From positions 1-10,221 of the forward strand of contig CAMZMA010000194.1 in assembly GCA_947311815.1 (NCBI GenBank): a DNA stretch of 10,221 bases, given 5' to 3'. Below the pieces are notes generated by a model that worked only from the letters and a program-made list of their open reading frames with translations, made no database searches and had not been told where the DNA came from. Numbering within the stretch: position 1 is the first letter of the stretch; each line of letters begins with the position of its first letter. This stretch comes from an uncultured Flavobacteriaceae bacterium. Its GTDB lineage: Bacteria; Bacteroidota; Bacteroidia; Flavobacteriales; Flavobacteriaceae. A program made the position numbers and the translations under genes. Below, piece after piece: positions 1 to 5,036 of the stretch.

Positions 1-171
1 AAAGCCGCTATTATTAAAATTAATGTTGATAAAATCCAAGCAGTATCTACAAAATACCAAGTTAGAGGGGTGCCAACATTGATACTTTTTAAAAACGGAA
101 AACAATTGTGGCGACAATCTGGTGTCGTACAAAAAAATCAGTTGATTTCTTTACTTGAAGAAAATTACTAA
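1..171 (+). CDS. Thioredoxin family protein, C-terminal part (5' end outside window)
   Basis: The window opens inside this gene; 56 codons and the TAA stop are visible. The residues read as the second half of a thioredoxin fold: a beta strand ending IKINVD, a helix, then the sequence VRGVPTLILFKNGK, followed by a short strand and a C-terminal helix ending LLEENY. The VPT segment carries the cis-proline that packs against the active-site disulfide in thioredoxins, and LILFKNGK is the usual following strand and turn. The CxxC active site lies upstream of the window, so whether it is a true disulfide reductase cannot be seen. The visible part has no extra domain. The role expected from the family is thiol-disulfide exchange in the cytoplasm. 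Family assignment is secure; the exact subtype is not. Confidence 0.88.
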   Translation, partial: KAAIIKINVDKIQAVSTKYQVRGVPTLILFKNGKQLWRQSGVVQKNQLISLLEENY

Positions 172-190
172 ACTTGATAAATATCATGTT
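171..190 (+). terminator. Possible weak terminator hairpin after the thioredoxin gene
   Basis: An inverted repeat, AACTTGATA / TATCATGTT, with one mismatch per arm, begins at the last base of the thioredoxin stop codon and is followed by a short T run (189-192). The minimal loop and short T run make it a weak candidate. It overlaps the region where the -33 element of the next promoter would lie, so it could instead be an operator-like palindrome. Confidence 0.3.
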
Positions 191-209
191 TTAAATAGTT
201 AAACCGATA

Positions 210-217
210 TACCTTTG
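210..217 (+). promoter_or_regulatory. Bacteroidota-type -7 promoter element (TACCTTTG) for the small membrane protein gene
   Basis: TACCTTTG is an exact match to the TAnnTTTG -7 consensus used by the Bacteroidota primary sigma factor. A T-rich trinucleotide near 188-191 sits about 19 bases upstream, where a -33 TTG-like element is expected, though it is not a perfect TTG. The predicted transcript starts a few bases downstream and has a leader of roughly 20 nt before the ATG at 245. Confidence 0.6.
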
Positions 218-244
218 TAAGGTGTAATTTAAAAAAGAATTAAA

Positions 245-373
245 ATGTTAAAATTAACTTTATCATTAGCAAATTGGAGTAACGGTGTTTTTGTAATTGG
301 TGTATTTGCACTTGTTTGTATTGGTTTGGTTGTTATGTTGCTTCTTTTTTTAAGAGGAGGTAAAAAGAAATAA
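245..373 (+). CDS. Small single-pass membrane protein, 42 residues, unknown function
   Basis: I do not recognise this gene. It starts at ATG 245 and ends at TAA 371-373, giving 42 residues. Residues about 14-36 form one uninterrupted hydrophobic segment (from GVFVIGVFALVC through MLLLFL), and the tail RGGKKK is strongly basic. By the positive-inside rule the C-terminus should be cytoplasmic and the short N-terminus (MLKLTLSLANWSN) outside. Coding is supported by a consensus -7 element just upstream, a hairpin terminator just downstream, and the coherent amphipathic layout. Its neighbour is cydA. Many bd oxidases need a 30-40 residue single-helix subunit (CydX in E. coli, CydS in Geobacillus), so a similar role is conceivable. 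However, the sequence does not resemble CydX as I know it, and the terminator separates it from cydA. A stress-related membrane peptide is equally possible. Confidence 0.66.
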   Translation: MLKLTLSLANWSNGVFVIGVFALVCIGLVVMLLLFLRGGKKK

Positions 374-399
374 AAAAACACTCTTAATAATTAGTTAGA

Positions 400-430
400 G
401 GAATAGTTGCGGAAGTAGCTATTTCTTTTT
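400..430 (+). terminator. Intrinsic terminator with GGAA tetraloop after the small membrane protein gene
   Basis: GGAATAGTTGC (400-410) pairs with GTAGCTATTTC (415-425) over 11 positions, allowing three G-U pairs. The loop is GGAA, which fits the stable GNRA class. Five T residues follow directly (426-430). A closed stem, stable loop and T tract are what an intrinsic terminator looks like. It would end the transcript of the 42-residue gene, or reduce read-through into cydA. Confidence 0.7.
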
Positions 431-451
431 GTTTGGTAATCTTTGTTACAC

Positions 452-479
452 TTAGTTAAAAAAAAGATGTCGTACTTTG
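452..479 (+). promoter_or_regulatory. Probable promoter of the cydAB operon
   Basis: TACTTTGC at 473-480 resembles the Bacteroidota -7 element but is one base shorter between the TA and the TTTG than TAnnTTTG. A TTA at 452-454 sits 18 bases upstream and could act as the -33 element; a TTG at 443-445 is further away. The predicted start is near 485, leaving a leader of about 14 nt before the cydA ATG at 499. I see no clear FNR-type palindrome in this short region. Confidence 0.5.
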
Positions 480-498
480 CATAAAAATTCAGGCACAA

Positions 499-1830
499 AT
501 GGATGATATGCTTTTTTACGATCGTTTGCAATTCGCATTTACGATTACTTTTCACTACATTTTTCCACAATTAACAATGGGGCTTTCTTTAATGATTGTC
601 TTTTTTAAGTGGAAATTTCTCAGAACAAAATCAGTAAAATACAATGATGCGGCAAAGTTTTTTATGAAAATTTTTGCCATCAATTTTACCATGGGCGTAG
701 TAACAGGAATTCCTATGGAATTTCAATTTGGTACCAATTGGGCAAAATTTTCTGAACTTACAGGGAGTATTATCGGGCAAACTTTAGCTATGGAAGGATT
801 GTTTTCATTCTTTTTAGAATCGTCCTTTTTAGCACTTTTTATTTTTGGTGAAAAATTAATGGGACAAAAACTCCATTTTTTAACAGGTTTTCTCGTTTTT
901 CTTGGTTCTTGGGCAAGCGGATGGTTTATTTTAGCCACCAATGCGTGGATGCAACATCCTGTTGGATATGAAATTTTAGACAATGGTAAATATGTGCTCA
1001 CGCATTTTTCTGAGTTGTTTGCAAATCCGTGGTTATTACCCGCTTTTTTACACAATCAAGTAGCATCTGTAGTAACATCATCATTTGTAGTAGCAAGTAT
1101 AGGTGCATTTTATGTATTACGTCAAAAAAATATCGAATACGGGAAACTCTTTTTAAAAACAGGTGTTATCTTCGGATTAATTTCTAGTTTATTAATTGCG
1201 TTTCCTACGGGAGATTGGAATGCGAAAAACGTAGCAAAATACCAACCCGCTTCATTTGCAGCGATGGAAGGGATTTTTGAAACCGAAGAAGCAGGAGCAG
1301 AAATTGTATTGATTGGGCAACCAAACATGGTAGAAAAAAAGTTGGATAATAAAATTGCGGTTTCTAACATTTTAAGTTTTTTAACCTATCAAGATTGGGA
1401 CAAGAAAATACAAGGAATGGATCAATTTAAAAAAGAAGAATTGCCTACAAATATACCCGCTTTGTATTATTCTTACCATATTATGGTAGGTTTAGGAACG
1501 ATTTTTATAGGAATTATGTTTTTGGCAGGTTTCTTTTTATGGCGTAAAAAATTATTCACCATCAAACCATTATTATGGGTTATTATGTTCTTAGTTCCGT
1601 TTCCGTATATCGCCAATATAACAGGTTGGTATGTGGCAGAATTGGGCAGACAACCCTATTTAGTTTATGGTTTATTAAAAACTGCTGATGGTGTATCGCC
1701 CACAGTATCTTCAGGAAATACATTGTTTACCTTACTTGGTTTTGTAGCATTGTATATGTTACTCGGTTTGTTATTTTTAGTATTGGTAGGTAAAACAATT
1801 CATCAAGGTCCAAAACACCAAACACATTAA
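499..1830 (+). CDS. cydA: Cytochrome bd-type ubiquinol/menaquinol oxidase subunit I
   Basis: This is the catalytic subunit of the bd-type terminal oxidase, an inner-membrane enzyme that oxidises quinol and reduces oxygen to water. Haem ligands and acidic residues known from E. coli align well: His19, Glu99 and Glu107, His185 (E. coli His186), Met329 (Met393), and Glu381 in VAELGRQPY (Glu445). The Q-loop segment YQPASFAAMEG (248-258) keeps Glu257, but Ser252 stands where E. coli has Lys252. The Q loop is short and the protein is 443 residues, against about 520 in E. coli, so it is of the short-Q-loop type. Two further differences are His327 where E. coli has Arg391, and GRQPY in place of GRQPW. 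The start at ATG 499 places His19 exactly as in E. coli; the alternative ATG at 508 would remove three residues. It is followed after 2 nt by cydB. Identity is secure. Confidence 0.97.
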   Translation: MDDMLFYDRLQFAFTITFHYIFPQLTMGLSLMIVFFKWKFLRTKSVKYNDAAKFFMKIFAINFTMGVVTGIPMEFQFGTNWAKFSELTGSIIGQTLAMEGLFSFFLESSFLALFIFGEKLMGQKLHFLTGFLVFLGSWASGWFILATNAWMQHPVGYEILDNGKYVLTHFSELFANPWLLPAFLHNQVASVVTSSFVVASIGAFYVLRQKNIEYGKLFLKTGVIFGLISSLLIAFPTGDWNAKNVAKYQPASFAAMEGIFETEEAGAEIVLIGQPNMVEKKLDNKIAVSNILSFLTYQDWDKKIQGMDQFKKEELPTNIPALYYSYHIMVGLGTIFIGIMFLAGFFLWRKKLFTIKPLLWVIMFLVPFPYIANITGWYVAELGRQPYLVYGLLKTADGVSPTVSSGNTLFTLLGFVALYMLLGLLFLVLVGKTIHQGPKHQTH

Positions 1831-1832
1831 TT

Positions 1833-2906
1833 ATGGAAATATTTTGGTATAGTATAATCGCTCTTTTTTTAATTGTATTTTTTATTTTAGATGGATATGA
1901 TTTTGGCGCAGGAATTATTCATTTATTCTTCGCAAAATCAGAAAAAGACAAAGAGGTTATTGCAAAATCGGCAGGTTTGTTTTGGGATTCTAACGAAGTG
2001 TGGTTGGTAGCTGCTGGCGGTATGTTGTTTATGGCATTTCCTACATTTTATGCATCGGTTTTTAGCGGATTTTACTTGCCGTTAATTATTGTGCTTTGGT
2101 TAATTGTTTTTAGAGCCATCGGGTTAGAATTTAGAAGTCAGTTTCAATACCAAATGTGGAAAGATATTTGGGATAAGTCCTTTGGAGTTTCAAGTTTGTT
2201 GTTAGCACTCTTTTTTGGTATTGCATTGGGTAATATTGTTAGAGGTGTTAATTTAGGAGGTGTAGAAAATGGGGTTTCTGCTTACGAAGGTCATTATTTC
2301 TTTTTACCACTTTGGAACAGTAGTTTTAGTCCTTTAACTGCACATCCAGGGGTTATAGATTGGTTTACTATTATTATCGGAATTATAGCTGTGGTTACTT
2401 TAGCAATTCATGGTGCTAATTGGATTATTTTGAAAACAAACTCATCGATTAATGAGCAGTTAAAAAAAGTGAGATTCAAATTAACAATTGCACTAGCATT
2501 TTTAACTATTTTCTCGTTAGTAGTTTGGGAAATTGTAAGACCTAATTCTTTAGATAATTTTGCCGATAAGCCTTATTTAATTCTTTTTCCTATTATCTAT
2601 TTCACAGGAGTTATTGGGTTGTTTTTTGTGAAAAAAGTGAACAAAGAATGGATACCTTTATTGTTTTCTTCTTTGGTAATTGCTGGCGGTATTAGTTCGT
2701 CTTTAGCATCGATGTTTCCATCAATTTTACCATCGTCAAACAGTATAAATTCGTCATTAACAATCTATAACACAACAATAAATAGTTACGGGCTTTCTGT
2801 CGCTTCTTTTTGGGGAATTGTAGGTTTATTACTCGTTGTTCTGTATCTAATCATACAACATAGACTCAGAAAAGGAAAGGTAGATGAGATGGATTACGGA
2901 CATTAA
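1833..2906 (+). CDS. cydB: Cytochrome bd-type quinol oxidase subunit II
   Basis: CydB is the second, haem-free structural subunit of the bd oxidase; it pairs with CydA in the membrane and supports proton access to the oxygen site. The 357-residue product has the family's N-terminal motif LDGYDFGAG (19-27), the FWDSNEVWLVAAGG segment (50-63; most members have WDGNEVW), and FRAIGLEFR (93-101), which matches the E. coli region around Arg100 and Asp105. Roughly eight to nine hydrophobic helices follow to the C-terminus, which ends in a short charged tail. The ATG lies 2 nt after the cydA stop, so the two are translationally coupled in one operon. Only 12 nt separate it from the small membrane gene that follows. 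Length is normal for the family and nothing is missing. Confidence 0.95.
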   Translation: MEIFWYSIIALFLIVFFILDGYDFGAGIIHLFFAKSEKDKEVIAKSAGLFWDSNEVWLVAAGGMLFMAFPTFYASVFSGFYLPLIIVLWLIVFRAIGLEFRSQFQYQMWKDIWDKSFGVSSLLLALFFGIALGNIVRGVNLGGVENGVSAYEGHYFFLPLWNSSFSPLTAHPGVIDWFTIIIGIIAVVTLAIHGANWIILKTNSSINEQLKKVRFKLTIALAFLTIFSLVVWEIVRPNSLDNFADKPYLILFPIIYFTGVIGLFFVKKVNKEWIPLLFSSLVIAGGISSSLASMFPSILPSSNSINSSLTIYNTTINSYGLSVASFWGIVGLLLVVLYLIIQHRLRKGKVDEMDYGH

Positions 2907-2918
2907 TAATAAAATGTG

Positions 2919-3248
2919 ATGACAGCAACATTGGTTTCGTTAATCAGTATTTTTATGGGGATTTTAGGCGGAAATAGTACCAAAATTCTTGTAAAAAACA
3001 ACTCTTTTGATGTGATAGGAAATACCATTGCAGGTGTTTTTGGAAGCATCTTTTTTATTAAATTTTTAGGCAGACTTGGTTTTTCACCACAAAATATTGT
3101 TGATAAGGGAATTGTAAATTATCAGTTATTTGCAATCAATAGTTTTGTTTCTTTTTTTGGAGGATTTGTAGCCGTTTTCATCATTAAAAAAATAGTAAAT
3201 AAATTACAGAAAGATACATCAGTAACCAATTCAGATTTCTATACTTAA
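2919..3248 (+). CDS. Small hydrophobic membrane protein at the end of the cyd operon
   Basis: I do not firmly recognise this 109-residue protein. It has three hydrophobic segments, roughly residues 2-18, 31-51 and 67-89, a glycine-rich start (FMGILGGNSTK) and a lysine-rich cytoplasmic-looking tail. The pattern of a first helix, a polar turn, then DVIGNTIAGVFGSIFFIKFLG loosely recalls the three-helix GlsB/YeaQ/YmgE (transglycosylase-associated) membrane proteins, where a glycine-rich NxxxGxxG helix is typical, but that match is tentative. I chose ATG 2919; an in-frame GTG sits directly before it at 2916 and would add one residue. An ATG at 2914 runs straight into TGA and is not the start. It follows cydB by 12 nt with no terminator between, so it is probably co-transcribed with the oxidase, and a bidirectional terminator lies downstream. 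A role in oxidase assembly is only a context-based guess. Confidence 0.75.
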   Translation: MTATLVSLISIFMGILGGNSTKILVKNNSFDVIGNTIAGVFGSIFFIKFLGRLGFSPQNIVDKGIVNYQLFAINSFVSFFGGFVAVFIIKKIVNKLQKDTSVTNSDFYT

Positions 3249-3298
3249 ATGTTAAAATTCTTTTTGTAGTTGTAAAAGGACATGGAGGCACAAGGTAG

Positions 3299-3326
3299 TT
3301 TCTCAGGCACGAGAAAAATATTTTTT
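3299..3326 (+). terminator. Weak hairpin plus T run downstream of the cyd operon
   Basis: TTTCTC (3299-3304) and GAGAAA (3311-3316) form a 6-bp stem around the loop AGGCAC, followed by AAT A and then six T residues (3321-3326). It could be a first, weak terminator for the cyd operon ahead of the stronger one at 3332. The motif AGGCAC is repeated at 3286-3291 and in the loop. Confidence 0.35.
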
Positions 3327-3331
3327 CAAAA

Positions 3332-3370
3332 TAAAAAAAGCTGTTAAAAAAAAATAAACAGCTTTTTTTA
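3332..3370. terminator. Strong bidirectional terminator between convergent operons
   Basis: TAAAAAAAGCTGTT (3332-3345) is perfectly complementary to AACAGCTTTTTTTA (3357-3370), giving a 14-bp stem with an A-rich 11-nt loop. Seven T residues form the 3' arm on the plus strand, and seven T residues are found on the minus strand as well. It therefore works in both directions, ending the cyd operon (plus) and the acyl-CoA dehydrogenase gene (minus), whose stop codon lies 15 nt away. Confidence 0.88.
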
Positions 3371-3384
3371 TAAGTGAACGGTGT

Positions 3385-4563
3385 CTATTTAAAAGCGTTT
3401 AAACCTGTAACATCCATTCCTGTAATTAATAAATGAATATCGTGAGTTCCTTCGTAGGTTATCACACTTTCTAAGTTCATAGAATGACGCATAATAGAAT
3501 ATTCGCCAGTAATTCCCATACCGCCTAACATTTGTCTTGCTTCTCTAGCAATCGTAATTGCCATATCTACATTATTTCGTTTTGCCATAGAAATTTGAGC
3601 AGAGGTTGCTTTTCCTTCGTTACGTAATACACCTAAACGCCACGTTAATAATTGTGCTTTGGTAATTTCGGTAATCATTTCGGCTAATTTTTTTTGTTGT
3701 AATTGAAAAGCTCCAATCGGTTTACCAAATTGAATACGTTCTTTAGAGTAACGTAAAGCAGTATCATAACAGTCCATTGCAGCACCAATTGCACCCCAAG
3801 CAATACCAAAACGTGCAGAATCTAAGCATCCTAACGGAGCGCCTAAACCAGATTTTTTTGGTAATAAATTTTCTTTAGGTACTTTAACATTGTCAAAAAT
3901 TAACTCGCCAGTTGCAGAGGCACGTAAAGACCATTTGTTGTGTGTTTCTGGAGTAGAAAACCCTTCCATACCACGTTCTACAATTAATCCGTGAATTCTG
4001 CCTTCTTCATTTTTTGCCCAAACTACGGCAATGTCAGCAAAAGGAGCATTAGAAATCCACATTTTTGCACCATTTAATAAATAATGGTCGCCCATATCTT
4101 TAAATTTGGTTTCCATTCCTCCTGGATTTGATCCATGGTTAGGTTCTGTCAATCCGAAGCAACCAATCATTTCGCCAGAAGCTAATTTTGGTAAATATTT
4201 GTTACGTTGCTCTTCGCTACCGTATTTATAAATAGGATACATCACTAAAGATGATTGTACAGAAGCGGTAGAACGTACGCCAGAATCGCCACGTTCAATT
4301 TCTTGCATAATCAATCCGTAAGAAATTTGGTCTAAACCTGCACCACCATATTCTTCTGGAATGTACGGGCCAAAAGCACCAATTTCTGCTAATCCTTTTA
4401 TAATTTGTGTAGGAAACTCAGCACGTTGTGCATAGTCTTCAATAATTGGAGAGACGTCTCTTTTTACCCATTCTCGGGCAGCATCTCTAATTAATTTATG
4501 CTCTTCAGTTAATAAATCATCTAATTGATAATAATCTGGAGCTTGAAATAAATCGGCTTTCAT
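3385..4563 (-). CDS. gcdH: Glutaryl-CoA dehydrogenase (FAD acyl-CoA dehydrogenase family)
   Basis: The product (392 residues) is an acyl-CoA dehydrogenase closest to glutaryl-CoA dehydrogenase, which oxidises and decarboxylates glutaryl-CoA to crotonyl-CoA in lysine and tryptophan breakdown and passes electrons to ETF. Order of features: N-terminal helical domain; EIERGDSGVRS (88-98), holding Glu90 and Arg97, equivalent to human Glu87 and Arg94 that bind the glutaryl carboxylate; SVQSSLVMYPIYKYGS; the FAD-binding strand GCFGLTEPNHGSNPGG (134-149); WSLRASATG; the C-terminal helical domain; and YEGTHDIH (370-377), whose Glu371 is the catalytic base. These local matches to GCDH, not just to generic acyl-CoA dehydrogenases, are why I name it. 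Length is typical. It is monocistronic and divergent from rnpA. No other catabolic genes are nearby, so substrate specificity remains an inference from residues. Confidence 0.87.
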   Translation of the reverse strand: MKADLFQAPDYYQLDDLLTEEHKLIRDAAREWVKRDVSPIIEDYAQRAEFPTQIIKGLAEIGAFGPYIPEEYGGAGLDQISYGLIMQEIERGDSGVRSTASVQSSLVMYPIYKYGSEEQRNKYLPKLASGEMIGCFGLTEPNHGSNPGGMETKFKDMGDHYLLNGAKMWISNAPFADIAVVWAKNEEGRIHGLIVERGMEGFSTPETHNKWSLRASATGELIFDNVKVPKENLLPKKSGLGAPLGCLDSARFGIAWGAIGAAMDCYDTALRYSKERIQFGKPIGAFQLQQKKLAEMITEITKAQLLTWRLGVLRNEGKATSAQISMAKRNNVDMAITIAREARQMLGGMGITGEYSIMRHSMNLESVITYEGTHDIHLLITGMDVTGLNAFK

Positions 4564-4583
4564 TCATTTTAAATTTGATAGGT

Positions 4584-4591
4584 CAAAAATA
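4584..4591 (-). promoter_or_regulatory. Bacteroidota-type -7 promoter element for gcdH
   Basis: Read on the minus strand this is TATTTTTG, an exact TAnnTTTG match, about 20 nt upstream of the gcdH ATG (4563). A minus-strand TTG lies 24 bases further upstream, which is slightly long for a -33 element. The 77-bp divergent region leaves room for both this and the rnpA promoter, so they nearly overlap. Confidence 0.5.
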
Positions 4592-4600
4592 ATAATTAAT

Positions 4601-4624
4601 TTGGGTTTAGAAATACAACTTTTG
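4601..4624 (+). promoter_or_regulatory. Candidate promoter of the rnpA-ctpA operon
   Basis: AACTTTTG at 4617-4624 differs from TAnnTTTG only at the first base, and is followed by C as is common for this element. It lies 17 nt before the rnpA ATG at 4641. The TTG at 4601 is only 13 bases upstream, too close for a normal -33, so the match is weak. Confidence 0.35.
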
Positions 4625-4640
4625 CATTAAGTTTGTAAAG

Positions 4641-5036
4641 ATGAAGTTTACCTTAGGAAAACAAGAACGATTAAAGAGCAGAAAGCTGATAAAAAGGCTT
4701 TATGAAGAAGGAGAATCTGTCAAGGTTTTTCCGTTAAAGATGATGTATTTACAGACAAAACATGATTCAAATTACCCGAGTAGGGCAGGGGTTTCTGTAC
4801 CTAAACGAAATTTTAAATTAGCAGTAGATAGAAATAAAATAAAAAGGTTGATGCGAGAAACGTATCGAAAAAACAAGTATATTGTTTATGATGCGATTGA
4901 TAAACCGTATGTGTATATGATTTCTTATCTTGCCAAAGACGAATGGGAATACGCTTCTTTAGAAAAAAAAATGATAAAATTACTTCAGGTTTTTGTCGAT
5001 GAAATTAAAACAAACCAACATGAGAAAACAATTTAA
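4641..5036 (+). CDS. rnpA: Ribonuclease P protein component
   Basis: RnpA is the small basic protein that binds the catalytic RNA of ribonuclease P and helps it remove 5' leaders from precursor tRNAs. The 131-residue product opens with LGKQERLKSRKLIKRLYEEG, the usual first strand and helix. It has the substrate-cleft strand AGVSVPKRNFKLAVDRN, and carries the diagnostic RNR motif region RNKIKRLMRE (64-73). Length is a little above the typical 115-120. In many bacteria rnpA follows rpmH near dnaA; here it instead precedes an S41 peptidase gene, an arrangement I associate with Flavobacteriia. Its 3' end overlaps the start of that peptidase gene, so the two are coupled. The gene diverges from gcdH. 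Confidence 0.94.
   Translation: MKFTLGKQERLKSRKLIKRLYEEGESVKVFPLKMMYLQTKHDSNYPSRAGVSVPKRNFKLAVDRNKIKRLMRETYRKNKYIVYDAIDKPYVYMISYLAKDEWEYASLEKKMIKLLQVFVDEIKTNQHEKTI

Noticed and set aside
491..498. AGGCACAA just before cydA matching 3286-3293 after the operon, considered as a flanking repeat
   Set aside because: An 8-base match is too short to support a repeat or mobile element boundary, and no longer similarity surrounds it.
723..1055. Minus-strand open frame of 110 codons inside cydA
   Set aside because: It lies wholly antisense to conserved CydA sequence including Glu99 and Glu107, and its translation shows no family features.
1122..1370. Minus-strand open frame of 82 codons inside cydA
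   Set aside because: It is the shadow of the conserved Q-loop region of CydA; no promoter or recognisable domain.
3282..3347. A 21-codon ORF starting MEAQGSFSGTRK in the gap after the cyd operon
   Set aside because: It runs into the stem of the strong terminator and has only a weak purine stretch before the ATG, with no recognisable product. It is better explained as hairpin sequence.
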